64,000 nt of DNA from Planctomycetaceae bacterium (GTDB lineage: Bacteria > Planctomycetota > Planctomycetia > Planctomycetales > Planctomycetaceae): contig JAKFWC010000021.1 in NCBI GenBank assembly GCA_021732975.1, forward strand, positions 248,001 to 312,000, in the 5' to 3' direction. How positions within the stretch are numbered: position 1 is the stretch's first letter; each line of letters begins with the position of its first letter. The notes beneath the pieces were generated by a model, which saw only the letters and a program-made list of their open reading frames with translations, searched no databases and was not told where the DNA came from. The translations under genes were made by a program, and so were the position numbers. Below, piece by piece: positions 26,733 through 36,219 of this stretch.

Positions 26733-27689
26733 TCACACGGATTGGTTGGGACAAGAGCATGTCGGCCACGGAAGCGAGGTCTGCGTCAAATTCATATCAT
26801 GCATCGCCAAGACTTGCCGCGAAGCGCAAGTGGGACACGATGCGAATTGCTCGGCGTTCCAGAGATCGACGAAGACTCGTCCCGCACGCAGTGCCATGCC
26901 TTGTTGCTGAACCATGTGCAGACTATCCAATCGTGGCGGGGTGAAGTGGCCCTGTTGTTGCCAGTCGTCCATCAAACCATTGCCGGCGCGGGTGGGAATG
27001 ATGCTCACCGCTTGTGCTCCAGCAGAAAAAGCCGTTTCGATGGAACGGACCGTCCATTCGACATCCTCATCGCCGGTCAGCCCCGGCAATCCCAATTGAA
27101 CGAACGCGCGGACATCACAATCGTGATCGCGCAGCCATCGCGCGGTCCGGTCGAAATCTGCGACCGTCATCTGTTTGTTGAGCCGCGACAGTATGTTTTC
27201 GTTCGCTGTTTCCAAACCGAGCGCGACTTCCAAGCGACCCGACAACAGATCGCGGAATCCCAACAAGCGGTCATCGGTCAGCCGTGGATGATTTTCGACG
27301 ATCACCACGCGGGCCCATTTCACGAGTTCGGCAATGGCAGGCCAATCTCCGGGCGAGATCGCCTGCGGATCGAAAAAATTCCCAGCGTTGTAAAGCTTCA
27401 CCACCGATACCGGCATCAGTTGCGGCAGTGCTTCTTCTAACTGCGCGACGATGGCACCGCGTGGTGTCGGTTCATCGAGCGTGTGCCGCCAGAGATCGCA
27501 GAACACGCAGGTGAAAGGACACTCGCGATTGGTCAGTAGTACTGTGCCGATGTCTTCGATCACGCCGACCGCCGAGCGTTCCCGCTCACGGAAAAACGCA
27601 TACGCCCGCCGCGGATCGACCGCGACCTTCGGTCCGCGCCGCGCACGAATGGCGGCTGTGTTCACGGCAGGTCGTGGAGAGACGGGCAA
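26733..27689 (-). CDS. Radical SAM protein
   Basis: About 318 residues. The 4Fe-4S cluster motif CxxxCxxC is visible as CPFTCVFC, preceded by GTVLLTNRE. VGLETANEN-type sequence (ALGLETANENILSRLNKQM) and FVQLGLPGLTGDED follow, as in Elp3/MiaB-like and archaeosine-synthase-related (TIGR01210-type) radical SAM proteins. The C-terminal part has three cysteines in FASCPTCASRQ and TCSCPNQ that may bind a second cluster or zinc. The start is unclear: no ATG is in frame, and the longest reading begins with GTG inside a repeat. The TTG at 27689 has GGAAAG seven bases upstream and is my choice. The substrate is unknown. Confidence 0.82.
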   Translation of the reverse strand: MPVSPRPAVNTAAIRARRGPKVAVDPRRAYAFFRERERSAVGVIEDIGTVLLTNRECPFTCVFCDLWRHTLDEPTPRGAIVAQLEEALPQLMPVSVVKLYNAGNFFDPQAISPGDWPAIAELVKWARVVIVENHPRLTDDRLLGFRDLLSGRLEVALGLETANENILSRLNKQMTVADFDRTARWLRDHDCDVRAFVQLGLPGLTGDEDVEWTVRSIETAFSAGAQAVSIIPTRAGNGLMDDWQQQGHFTPPRLDSLHMVQQQGMALRAGRVFVDLWNAEQFASCPTCASRQVLAMHDMNLTQTSLPWPTCSCPNQSV

Positions 27690-27722
27690 CGTTTTGCTTT
27701 CCAATTCAAGAAAGTCAGGGCG

Positions 27723-28006
27723 TGATCCGCAGAAAACGCAGAAGGACACGGAAAGGAATGAATACAGAGGAGAGAAAACCCCGGATCACACGGAGGACAC
27801 AGAAAAATGCAGAAGGACGAGAAGGGCAAGGCCAGCTTCCCGGCTGCTTCCGGGCAGCCGGGAAGCTGGCCTTGTCTCACGCCGCGTTTCTCAGAAGGCA
27901 CGGCTTTCTTTCACTCACCCTTCCGTGTCCTCCGTGTCGTTCGTGGTTCATCCTCTTCATACCCTTTCCGCTTTTTTTCTGTGCTCTCTGTGCCTTCTGT
28001 GGATCA
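27723..28006. repeat. Three nested inverted repeats (composite palindromic region)
   Basis: Outer arms at 27723-27749 and 27981-28006 pair imperfectly. Middle arms ACACGGAGGACAC (27788-27800) and its complement (27925-27937) are perfect over 13 bp. The centre is a perfect 21-bp hairpin with a 6-base loop (27827-27847 with 27854-27874). All fills the divergent spacer between the radical SAM gene and the ThuA-fusion gene. No gene is visible in 27690-28107. Confidence 0.75.
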
Positions 28007-28107
28007 CTCTCTTCTTCGGGCGGCGGTCGCTCGTCCGCACACCCGGTGCAAGTTACACTACGCGGGACGGCGATGCGACGTGAAGCGAATCTTCGGGGTG
28101 CAGCGGA

Positions 28108-31100
28108 ATGGCGATGTGCGGGCGGTGGGTGACTTTCGGCGTGTTGATGTGGGTTGTGGGTCAAGTTGACGCGGCGCCGCCAAAGCCGTTGCGGGTGTTG
28201 ATTGTCACCGGCGGGTGCTGTCATGACTATGACGTGCAGAAAGTCCTGCTGAAAAAAGGCCTGGAACAACGGGCATACTTCGATGTTGAGTACGTTCAGC
28301 AAGGCGGCACGGCGACCGACAGCCGCATTCCGCTCTATGAAAACGCCAATTGGGCCGACGGCTTTGATTGCGTCATTCACGACGAATGTTTTTCCGACGC
28401 GAAAGACCCGCAGTGGGTCGCGCGGGTGTTGAAGCCGCATCGGGATGGTCTGCCCGCGGTTGTTATGCACTGTGCGATGCACTGTTACCGTGATGGCACC
28501 GACGAATGGTTCAAATTCTGTGGCGTCACCTCCCGTCAGCACGGGGCGCACTATCCGCATGAAGTCCTGACGCGCGACGGTGCGCATCCGATTATGAAAA
28601 CACTCGGGGCCGGCTGGGCCAATCCCGCGGGGGAGTTGTACTGGATCGAAAAAATCTGGCCGACGGCGCATCCGCTGGCGTCGGCCAAGAACCGTGAGAA
28701 AGGGAACGAAGAAGTCTGCGTCTGGACCAACGAATTCGGCGAGAAGAAGACTCGAATCTTTGGCACCACTCTTGGTCATCACAACGTCACTGTCGAACAT
28801 CCGCAGTTTCTCGATTTGGTCACCCGCGGCACGTTGTGGGCGTGCGGCAAACTCGATGACACGTACCTGAAACCGCCTGTGTCGCAGCGCGTACCGGTGA
28901 ATCTCGCGCTCGGTAAGACGGCCACCGCGTCCAGCGAAGAATCCAACAAGAACAACTTTGCCAGGCATGCGATTGACGGCAACGAAGGAACCCGCTGGTG
29001 TGCGTCGAGCGGGTCCGCCCCGCAATGGTTGCAGATCGACCTCGGCAAACCACAGCCCGTCACCGGCGTCAGCATGAAATGGGAAGACCCGAATGGTGCC
29101 TACCACTATCAGTTGGAAGGCTCCGTCGATGGCGAGAAGTGGACGATGCTCGCCGATCAGTCGAAGAACAACACTGCGCGGTCGGAAGAGACCTTCGACA
29201 TTCAATCGCTGCGGCATTTGAAGATCACATACGTTGGCGCGGGGAACGGACAATGGGCGAGCTTGTGGGAAGTCCGCGTGCATGGAACCGAAATGGTGGC
29301 GATCGATCCGGACGCCGTCCGCAAACGCGCCGATCAAGCCGTGCTCGGTGATGTGAAGATTCCCGATGGTCTCGAAGCGACCGTTTTTGCCACGCCCCCG
29401 GCGGTGCAGTACCCAGTGTTCGTCGCTGCCGCACCGGACGGCACGGTCTATGTCTCTGTCGACAAGAACGGTTCCCTCGACCGTGAACCCCGCCGCGGTT
29501 CGATTCTGCGGTTGCGCGATCTCGATGGTGACGGCCGGGCCGATGAATCGAAGCTCTTCGTCGCCGACGTTGATTCGCCGCGCGGGCTGGTGTGGGACCG
29601 CGACCGGTTGTATGTGATGCACCCGCCGCATTTGAGTGCGTTCATCGACAACGACGGCGACGGCATCAGCGACGAGCAGAAAATTCTCATCAAGAACATC
29701 GCCTTCGGCTTCAAAGACCGCCCGGCGGATCACACCTCGAACGGCGTCACGCTCGGCATTGATGGCTGGCTGTACCTTGCGATCGGCGACTTCGGCTTCA
29801 TGGAAGCGGAAGGGACCGACGGCCGTAAGTTGCAGTTCCGCAGCGGCGGCGTGATCCGAGTCCGTCCCGACGGCACACAAATGGAAGTCTTCTCCCGTGG
29901 GACGCGTAACATTCTCGAAGTCGCGCTCGATCCGCTGCTCAACGGATTCACGCGCGACAACACCAATGACGGCGATGGCTGGGATATCCGCCTGCACCAC
30001 TTCACCGGCCTCGAACATCACGGTTATCCGTCGCTGTATAAGAATTTCCGCGATGAGATGGTGCAACCTCTGGCCGACTACGGCGGTGGCTCCGGCTGCG
30101 GGGCGATGTTCCTTGCCGAGCCCGGTTTCCCCGAGGGCTACAGCCCGGCCCTGTACACGGCCGACTGGGGGCGCAATTGGGTCTACCGGCATCGCATGAC
30201 ACCGAACGGGGCGACGTTCAAGCCTGATCAAAGCGAATTCATCGGTTCGACGCGCGTGACCGATCTCGATGTCGACGCCAGCAGCCGGTTGTACGTCACC
30301 AGTTGGAAAGGGGCCACGTTCACCTATGCCGGAGAAGACGTGGGGTATCTGCTGCAGTTCAAACCGAAGGGGTACACGGCCCCAGCGCTACCGGATTACG
30401 CCAAGTTGTCTGCGAAACAACTCGTGGATGAGTTCAAATCGCCAAGTCATCGCCGGCGGTTGGTGGCACAACGGGAGTTGCTCGCACGACCAACGACGAA
30501 AGAGACTCAAGATCGTTTGACTCAAGCAGCGAGGAATTCTGCCGCCACGTTGGAATCGCGCGTTGCAGCGCTCTTTACCTTGGCCATGATGCTGCCGATG
30601 GAGGACAAACCGTTCGCCGAGACGATGACGCCGTTGGCGAGCGATCCCGAGCTCTTGCCATTCGTTTTGCGGGCTTGGGGCGACCGCGGTCGCAAAGCGC
30701 CGTTCTTAACGGACGCCGTTGTCGAAGCGGTTATCACATCAGAGCATCCCGTCGCGCGCCGCGAATTCGCCATGGCAGTCGGCAAAGTGCCCGGTGACTC
30801 GAATCACTTTCGACATGTGCTAAACCTCGGGAAAGACGCTGATCCCGTTGTTCGACACACCGCCGCCCGGGCGCTCATCCAAGCGGGAGCGAACGATATT
30901 GTGCTCGTGGAGTGGTCCCATCTTCCTGATAATCCCCGCTTGGATCAAGTGGCACTTCAGGTGATCCAAGCGTCATCCGATCCTTCGATTATTTTGCAAT
31001 TGATCCGCAAAGTCGAGAAGATGCCGGACAGCCCACGCTGCCGACTATTCCTGACCGCGTTGTGCCGCTTGCATCAGCGCGAAGGAGCATGGAAGGGGAA

Positions 31101-32370
31101 CAGTTGGGGCACGCGGCCGGATACCACCGGGCCGTATTTCCAGCCGGAAACGTGGGATGAATCGCCACGCATTGCGGCGGCATTGCAGAAGCGGTTAGAA
31201 GCCGCATCGCCGGACGAAGCCGCGTTTTTATTGACGCAGCTTAATCGCCACAAGATTTCGCTGGATGGAGCGCTCGACCGCCTGTTGACGATGGCCGCCA
31301 AAGACGCGGCTCTCATTCCCGCTGCGGTGACGGAATTGTCGCGGGCAAAGACGGTACCAGCGAATGCGGTCGGGTTATTGAAGCAGGTCGCGACCGACAA
31401 AAATCGTCCGCAGGATCAACGGCTAGCGGCCGTTCTGGCATGGATGCGAGCTCGGGATGATGCGTCATTCTCTGAATTGCTGCGAGTCTTGCCGACATTG
31501 GATGACAAAGGGAAACGTCGCGATCTGAATACCTTGTGGGCCGCGTTCCTGACTACGGATCGTCTCGGTCCGCATGCGACGTTACTGGTGGAGCAGTCGC
31601 AAAGTGATGACCAGGAACTCGCCCTGTGGGCGACCGCGGGATTGTGGGCGCTGACATCGCCGAAAGGAAAGCCGTCGCCGGAGGTCCGTGCGATTGCGGA
31701 CAAGGCAATGGAGGCGGGGACGCTGGTGCCCGCGAAACGCCGGTTGATGATCGAATCGTTACGACTTTCAAATCAACGCGAATTCGCGGATTCGATTCAA
31801 CGTGCTGTTGGCGATGACGATCTCGCGGTTGCGGAACTGGCGCGGGATGTGGCGAAGCAGTGGAAGCTGGAGTTGTCTCCCACGCCGCGCGGGCCGAAGG
31901 TGAGCACGCTCAAGCCGGAAGAAGTGCTTGCCGCTTTGCAGAAGCTGCCGGGCAAAGCCGGCACTGGCGAAGCGTTGTTCGCAAAGCTCAACTGTGCAAA
32001 GTGTCACACAGTGAATGAGGGCGAACCGCTGCGGGGGCCGTTTTTGCCGAACGTCGCGAAGACGTACAAACGCGACCAACTTGCGGAGTCGATTCTGCTG
32101 CCGAGCAAATCACTGGCACAGGGCTTTGTGACGTACGTCTTCACGATGGACAACGGCAAGACGATCACGGGCTTCGTCACCAACGAAGCGGCGGATGCCA
32201 TCACCATCCGCGATAACGAAGGCAAAGAATTCACGCTGCCGGTGCAGGAAATCGAAGAGCGGGCCAAGTCGTCGGTCTCCGTGATGCCCGAGGGTTTGGT
32301 GAAGGATCTGACCGTCGAAGAGTTCGCGTCGTTAATTGCGTACCTGGAGTCGCTCGCTCCATCGAAGTAA
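28108..32370 (+). CDS. ThuA / discoidin / PVC-type dehydrogenase / cytochrome c fusion protein
   Basis: A 1420-residue secreted protein. A signal peptide (about 1-22) is followed by a ThuA-like domain (about 29-255; VMHCAMHCYR, TLGHHN), a discoidin F5/8C domain (about 268-392; DGNEGTRWCASS, WEVRVHG), and a PVC-type membrane-bound dehydrogenase propeller (about 412-745; FVAAAPDGTVYVSVDKNG, LRDLDGDGRADE). A HEAT-like helical stretch (about 770-1260) follows, then a C-terminal cytochrome c domain with CAKCH (C1296-H1300) and a late Met ligand candidate. The combination suggests sugar binding and oxidation with electrons leaving through haem in the periplasm. Related fusions are common in planctomycetes; the substrate is unknown. 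The SMP-30-like gene follows 31 bases later. Confidence 0.94.
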   Translation: MAMCGRWVTFGVLMWVVGQVDAAPPKPLRVLIVTGGCCHDYDVQKVLLKKGLEQRAYFDVEYVQQGGTATDSRIPLYENANWADGFDCVIHDECFSDAKDPQWVARVLKPHRDGLPAVVMHCAMHCYRDGTDEWFKFCGVTSRQHGAHYPHEVLTRDGAHPIMKTLGAGWANPAGELYWIEKIWPTAHPLASAKNREKGNEEVCVWTNEFGEKKTRIFGTTLGHHNVTVEHPQFLDLVTRGTLWACGKLDDTYLKPPVSQRVPVNLALGKTATASSEESNKNNFARHAIDGNEGTRWCASSGSAPQWLQIDLGKPQPVTGVSMKWEDPNGAYHYQLEGSVDGEKWTMLADQSKNNTARSEETFDIQSLRHLKITYVGAGNGQWASLWEVRVHGTEMVAIDPDAVRKRADQAVLGDVKIPDGLEATVFATPPAVQYPVFVAAAPDGTVYVSVDKNGSLDREPRRGSILRLRDLDGDGRADESKLFVADVDSPRGLVWDRDRLYVMHPPHLSAFIDNDGDGISDEQKILIKNIAFGFKDRPADHTSNGVTLGIDGWLYLAIGDFGFMEAEGTDGRKLQFRSGGVIRVRPDGTQMEVFSRGTRNILEVALDPLLNGFTRDNTNDGDGWDIRLHHFTGLEHHGYPSLYKNFRDEMVQPLADYGGGSGCGAMFLAEPGFPEGYSPALYTADWGRNWVYRHRMTPNGATFKPDQSEFIGSTRVTDLDVDASSRLYVTSWKGATFTYAGEDVGYLLQFKPKGYTAPALPDYAKLSAKQLVDEFKSPSHRRRLVAQRELLARPTTKETQDRLTQAARNSAATLESRVAALFTLAMMLPMEDKPFAETMTPLASDPELLPFVLRAWGDRGRKAPFLTDAVVEAVITSEHPVARREFAMAVGKVPGDSNHFRHVLNLGKDADPVVRHTAARALIQAGANDIVLVEWSHLPDNPRLDQVALQVIQASSDPSIILQLIRKVEKMPDSPRCRLFLTALCRLHQREGAWKGNSWGTRPDTTGPYFQPETWDESPRIAAALQKRLEAASPDEAAFLLTQLNRHKISLDGALDRLLTMAAKDAALIPAAVTELSRAKTVPANAVGLLKQVATDKNRPQDQRLAAVLAWMRARDDASFSELLRVLPTLDDKGKRRDLNTLWAAFLTTDRLGPHATLLVEQSQSDDQELALWATAGLWALTSPKGKPSPEVRAIADKAMEAGTLVPAKRRLMIESLRLSNQREFADSIQRAVGDDDLAVAELARDVAKQWKLELSPTPRGPKVSTLKPEEVLAALQKLPGKAGTGEALFAKLNCAKCHTVNEGEPLRGPFLPNVAKTYKRDQLAESILLPSKSLAQGFVTYVFTMDNGKTITGFVTNEAADAITIRDNEGKEFTLPVQEIEERAKSSVSVMPEGLVKDLTVEEFASLIAYLESLAPSK

Positions 32371-32401
32371 CTGTGTCTCTTTTCAGGAACGAGGACTTTG
32401 T

Positions 32402-33322
32402 ATGCCGACATTGTCGAAGGTGGGGAACCACTGGTTCTGGAGTGTCATGTTGATCGGTACGAGCGCGATCTCCTGCGATGCCGCGGAAGAATTGTTCAAA
32501 GCCACGCCGCTCACCAAACCGGGCGAATTCACCGCCGGGATTGAAGGCCCGGCGTGCGATCGCGCGGGGAATATCTACGCGGTCAACTTCGGCAAGCAGC
32601 AGACCATCGGCAAGGTGACGCCGCAGGGTGTGGGCGAGGTCTTCGTCGCGCTCCCCGGCGAAAGCACCGGCAACGGGATCGTCTTCGACGCCACCGGCAA
32701 GTCGATGTTCGTCGCCGATTACGTCGGTCACAACGTGCTGAAGATTGATCTCGCCACGAAGAAGATCGAAGTCTTCGCGCACGACGACAAGATGAACCAA
32801 CCCAATGATGTCGCGATCGCTCCGGACGGCCGGTTGTTCTGCAGCGATCCTGGTTGGAAAGATGGGACCGGCCAATTGTGGACCGTCAGCCCGCAGGGGA
32901 AGATTGAACGGGTTGGCAGCGGACTCGGGACCACGAACGGTATTGAAGTCAGTCCCGATGGCAAAACCTTGTACGTCAACGAGAGCGTGCAGCGCGGCGT
33001 CTGGGCATTCCCCATCCATGCCGATGGAAAGCTCGGCGAACGAAAATTGCTGAAACAGTTCCCGGATTTCGGCTTCGACGGCATGCGTTGTGACGTGAAG
33101 GGCCGGCTCTATATCACGCGTCATGGCAAAGGAACCGTTGTGGTGATGAAGCCCGACGGCGAAATCGTTCGCGAGATTGATGTCCTCGGCAAGTCCCCCA
33201 CCAATCTCTGTTTCGGCGGTCCCGACGGCAAGACGGTGTACGTCACGGAAGTCGAACACACGCGGCTCGTGCAGTTCCGAGTGGATGAACCGGGGTTGGC
33301 GACGGTTGTCCGTGGTCAGTAG
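32402..33322 (+). CDS. SMP-30/gluconolactonase-like secreted protein
   Basis: About 306 residues. After a signal peptide (WSVMLIGTSAISCDA) comes a six-bladed propeller typical of SMP-30/gluconolactonase/LRE-like lactonases: GIEGPACDRAGNIYAVNF, GNGIVFDATGKSMFVADY, QPNDVAIAPDGRLFCSDP, TNGIEVSPDGKTLYVNES, FDGMRCDVKGRLYITRHG. The metal-binding Glu, Asn and Asp positions of the family are present in these repeats. It probably hydrolyses a sugar lactone in the periplasm, which would fit a dehydrogenase encoded just upstream. The ATG at 32402 has GAGG upstream; the frame extends into the previous gene but that is not coding. Confidence 0.9.
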   Translation: MPTLSKVGNHWFWSVMLIGTSAISCDAAEELFKATPLTKPGEFTAGIEGPACDRAGNIYAVNFGKQQTIGKVTPQGVGEVFVALPGESTGNGIVFDATGKSMFVADYVGHNVLKIDLATKKIEVFAHDDKMNQPNDVAIAPDGRLFCSDPGWKDGTGQLWTVSPQGKIERVGSGLGTTNGIEVSPDGKTLYVNESVQRGVWAFPIHADGKLGERKLLKQFPDFGFDGMRCDVKGRLYITRHGKGTVVVMKPDGEIVREIDVLGKSPTNLCFGGPDGKTVYVTEVEHTRLVQFRVDEPGLATVVRGQ

Positions 33323-33352
33323 ACAGATTGGATGCACTCGGTGAATCATCAC

Positions 33353-33372
33353 GGGGCGCGAAACCGCAAGCG
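33353..33372 (+). repeat. Single-arm copy of the cysW-cysA repeat
   Basis: GGGGCGCGAAACCGCAAGCG matches one arm of the 19336-19430 inverted repeat except for one missing base. No second arm is present. It lies in the 91-base spacer between the SMP-30 and RidA-like genes. Confidence 0.55.
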
Positions 33373-33413
33373 GTGCAGCCCCTTCTTCCTACCCACTACC
33401 CACTGGATTTCTC

Positions 33414-33854
33414 ATGACCCCCCAACAAATCGCGGAACACGCCGGTATCACCTTTTCCAAGCAGGAACCCGGTTATCTCAACCTTTGTGTCCGGAGTGGA
33501 AAACAGCTCATTACATCCGGCCATGTGAGTGACCTCAAAGGCAAACTCGGAGCCGGCGTGACTGTTGAAGAAGGCAAACTCGCCGCGCGGAATTGTGCGG
33601 TGAAGATTCTCAATTCGGTGTGGAACACGCACGGCACCCTGAACGGCCTCCGCGTGCTGAAGGTGCTGGGATGCGTGAATTCCACCCTCGATTTCACCGA
33701 CCAGCACCTCGTCATCAACGGTTGTTCGGACCTGCTGCACGAAATCTTCGGCAAGACCGGCGACGGCTACCATGCCCGCAGTGCTCTCGGCTTCGTGCAG
33801 CTCCCGACAGGAGCGGCGGTGGAAGTGGAAGCGATTTTTGAGATCAAGGAGTAG
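33414..33854 (+). CDS. RidA family protein (YjgF-like)
   Basis: A 146-residue protein of the RidA/YjgF superfamily, in the longer subgroup often called YjgF-like. Core segments are NLCVRSGKQLITSGHVSD, AARNCAVKILNSVWNTHGTL and GYHARSALGFVQLPTGAAVEVEAIFEI, matching the trimeric fold. Canonical RidA enzymes use an Arg in the RxAxxV-like end motif; here the corresponding stretch reads ARSALGFVQLP and includes an Arg. It may hydrolyse reactive imines, but the subgroup is not well characterised. It is on the same strand as the SMP-30 and PQQ-propeller genes. Confidence 0.9.
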   Translation: MTPQQIAEHAGITFSKQEPGYLNLCVRSGKQLITSGHVSDLKGKLGAGVTVEEGKLAARNCAVKILNSVWNTHGTLNGLRVLKVLGCVNSTLDFTDQHLVINGCSDLLHEIFGKTGDGYHARSALGFVQLPTGAAVEVEAIFEIKE

Positions 33855-33869
33855 TGAAGTTGATTGTGG

Positions 33870-33934
33870 GTCGTTGGTGGTTGGTCGGAAGAGACGTGTG
33901 CCCGTTTGCCGACCAACAACCAACTGCCAACGAC
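33870..33934. repeat. Imperfect inverted repeat after the RidA-like gene
   Basis: GTCGTTGGTGGTTGGTCGG (33870-33888) pairs with 33909-33934, which carries a 7-base insertion. It lies between the RidA-like stop (33854) and the PQQ-propeller ATG (33953). There is no T-run. Confidence 0.5.
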
Positions 33935-33952
33935 CAGCCCGGAACGATCGTT

Positions 33953-35194
33953 ATGACACGCTTCATTCTTCTGTTCACGTGCATCGTCGCCGCGCCGTTG
34001 TGGGCCGAGGACTGGCCGCAGTTCCGTGGGGTTCGCGGCGATGGAACTTGGCAAGCACCGCGGTTACCGGAGCAATGGCCGCAAGCGGGGTTGAAGGTTC
34101 TCTGGAAGCAGCCCGTCGGTGGTGGATACGCGGGGATCAGCACCCGCGGCGACGACTTTGTCTTCACAATGGACCGCCAGACGGAACCGACCGAGCGCGA
34201 ACGCGTCCTCTGCTATCACGGCGCGACGGGCGAACTCGCATGGATGCACGAGTATCCGGTCAAGTACGACAAACTCGACTACGGTAATGGTCCCCGTGCG
34301 GCACCGACGGTGTATGGCTCCACGCTCATCACCGTCGGGGCGCTCGGCGATGTCCGTTGCCTCGATCTCAAGACCGGTGGCATGCTCTGGGAGAAGAACT
34401 ATCAGTGCGACTTTGGCGGCAGACTCCCCACTTGGGGCTATGCTGGGTCGGCGTTCATTCATCGCGAACGATTGTTGCTCGCACCGGGAGGGGGAGAAGC
34501 GTCGCTGGTCGCGCTCGATCCCAAAGACGGCAAGGAGATCTGGCGAACGCTGTCCGATGAAGCCGGGTATGCCACACCCATCGTCATCCCGGTGAAGGGC
34601 CGCGAACAGATCGTGCATTGGACGCCATCGCATATCCGCGGCGTCGATTTTCTATCTGGCAAACCACTTTGGGAGAGTCCGTATGAAATCACCTATGGGG
34701 TGTCCATTGCCAAGCCGATCTTTCAGGACGGCTTGGTTTTCATCGCCGGGTATTGGCACGGCTCGAAAGCCATTCGACCCGGTGACGATGTGGTTCCGGC
34801 GAAAGTCGCGTGGGAAGAGAACCGGTTTCTTCGCGGGCTGATGTCGCAGCCGCTGTACCGCGACGGGTATGTCTATCTCCTCGATAAACAGTACGGCTTG
34901 ACGTGTTTTGAACTCGCCACCGGTAAGAAGCTGTGGGACGACAAGAACACGATGACGCCGCGCGATCGCAACCCGCATGCATCGCTGGCGTGGATCGGTG
35001 ACGGCGACCGGGCGATTATGCTCAACGCGGAGGGCGAACTGATTCTTGCTCGTCTCAATCCCACGGGTTATCAGGAATCCGCCCGCACGAAAATCATCGG
35101 CTTCACGTGGGCACATCCGGCTTTCAGCGGTCGCCGCGTGATTGCCCGCAGCGATACGGAAATCGTCTGCGTGGAATTGCCGGTTGTGGAATAG
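33953..35194 (+). CDS. PQQ-binding-like beta-propeller protein (BamB-like)
   Basis: About 413 residues. A signal peptide (RFILLFTCIVAAPLWA) is followed by repeated tryptophan-docked blades of the PQQ/BamB type: EDWPQFRG, LKVLWKQPVGGGYAG, ATGELAWMHEYPV, DLKTGGMLWEKNY, DPKDGKEIWRT, ATGKKLWDDKN. These are the AxDxxTGKxxW-like blades of non-catalytic propellers found in great number in planctomycetes. It is probably a periplasmic binding or scaffold protein; there is no evidence for bound PQQ. The start at ATG 33953 gives the signal peptide. It ends two bases before the convergent symporter gene. Confidence 0.9.
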   Translation: MTRFILLFTCIVAAPLWAEDWPQFRGVRGDGTWQAPRLPEQWPQAGLKVLWKQPVGGGYAGISTRGDDFVFTMDRQTEPTERERVLCYHGATGELAWMHEYPVKYDKLDYGNGPRAAPTVYGSTLITVGALGDVRCLDLKTGGMLWEKNYQCDFGGRLPTWGYAGSAFIHRERLLLAPGGGEASLVALDPKDGKEIWRTLSDEAGYATPIVIPVKGREQIVHWTPSHIRGVDFLSGKPLWESPYEITYGVSIAKPIFQDGLVFIAGYWHGSKAIRPGDDVVPAKVAWEENRFLRGLMSQPLYRDGYVYLLDKQYGLTCFELATGKKLWDDKNTMTPRDRNPHASLAWIGDGDRAIMLNAEGELILARLNPTGYQESARTKIIGFTWAHPAFSGRRVIARSDTEIVCVELPVVE

Positions 35195-35195
35195 A

Positions 35196-36182
35196 TCACG
35201 TTGTGGATCGTTGCTGTGCCGCCCAACGGTCGGCGAGCATGGCGTCAATCAGCAGTTGCCCGGCGTGAAAGGCGAGCAGCGGGAACGTGATGAAAGGGGC
35301 ATCGTCTCGCACTACCAGCGGATGCGTGGCCATCAGGATGCCAATCGGCAGGGTTTTCTGACTGGCCGACAACGCCACGGCAATCGCGGTCTCCTTCGAG
35401 GCCCGCATCGTCGCTGCACCCATCCATCCGAGCCATAAGCTGGCAAGATGAACAACGATGCATGATGCAATGAGGCCGGCCAGCGCGATTGCCGATGGTC
35501 CCGCGGGTTGATGACGCAGCATCACACCGCCGCGTGTGGCGGCCATCAGCACCAGCAACAGTACCAGCCATTGGGCGGCCGTGTTCATGACTTTGCGATA
35601 CCGTATCGAGATCGTCGCGCCGGACCGCGGCCATTGGGCCAGTTGTCCGATCACCGTCGGAAGCAATACGCAATAGATCAGTTGGCTCACGACGCCGGTC
35701 AATTCAACCCTCGTGTTGCTCTGCAGAATGACGGTGAGCCACAGTGGCGACACGATGACACAGGCGACATTCGTCACCAGTGTCACCAACAACGATATGG
35801 CGTCGTTCCCACCGGCGCGGCGTGTGAAGACCGATGCCGTCGCCAGCGTGCAGGGGGCAATCGCGGCGATCATGAGGCCGAGCGAGAAATCGGGACGCGC
35901 TTGCCAGCCGGCGATTGGCCAGGCGACGAGCGGTGTCAGCCCGAGATTCACGATCGTGCCCCACAGGACCGCGTGCGGATGCAGGAGAGCTTCGCGCAGC
36001 CGTGAGGTATCGAGACTGAACGACATCAGAAACAGCACGATGATGGTGGTCCATGACGGATGCACCACGCGCAGGAAGGTCGCCACCAGCGATTGCGGAC
36101 CGTAGCAGCCGGCGAGCAGTCCGCCGCACAAGGCGGCCGCCAGCACACACAGAAACCATTGACGTACCAGTGCCGCCCGCAT
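35196..36182 (-). CDS. Bile acid:sodium symporter family protein
   Basis: A 328-residue membrane protein with about nine or ten hydrophobic segments. It matches the SBF-like (YfeH/PF13593-type) branch of the bile acid:Na+ symporter superfamily: IIVLFLMSFSLDTSRLREAL, IAAIAPCTLATASVFTRRAGGNDAISLLVTLVTN and ALSASQKTLPIGILM, which carries the discontinuous-helix Na+-site region. The substrate is unknown, probably an organic anion. The ATG has GAGG five bases upstream. It is convergent with the PQQ-propeller gene, and the stop codons almost touch. Confidence 0.88.
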   Translation of the reverse strand: MRAALVRQWFLCVLAAALCGGLLAGCYGPQSLVATFLRVVHPSWTTIIVLFLMSFSLDTSRLREALLHPHAVLWGTIVNLGLTPLVAWPIAGWQARPDFSLGLMIAAIAPCTLATASVFTRRAGGNDAISLLVTLVTNVACVIVSPLWLTVILQSNTRVELTGVVSQLIYCVLLPTVIGQLAQWPRSGATISIRYRKVMNTAAQWLVLLLVLMAATRGGVMLRHQPAGPSAIALAGLIASCIVVHLASLWLGWMGAATMRASKETAIAVALSASQKTLPIGILMATHPLVVRDDAPFITFPLLAFHAGQLLIDAMLADRWAAQQRSTT

Positions 36183-36219
36183 ACCGCCTCAATCAGCAAG
36201 TCCGCTTCACCAGGCCACA

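Noticed and set aside
27877..30231. 784-codon open frame on the minus strand
   Set aside because: It runs antisense to the ThuA fusion gene, whose plus-strand frame has clear domains. Long antisense frames are expected at this GC content. No domain is recognisable.
32231..33352. 373-codon minus-strand open frame
   Set aside because: Antisense to the SMP-30-like gene, which has the propeller repeats and signal peptide.
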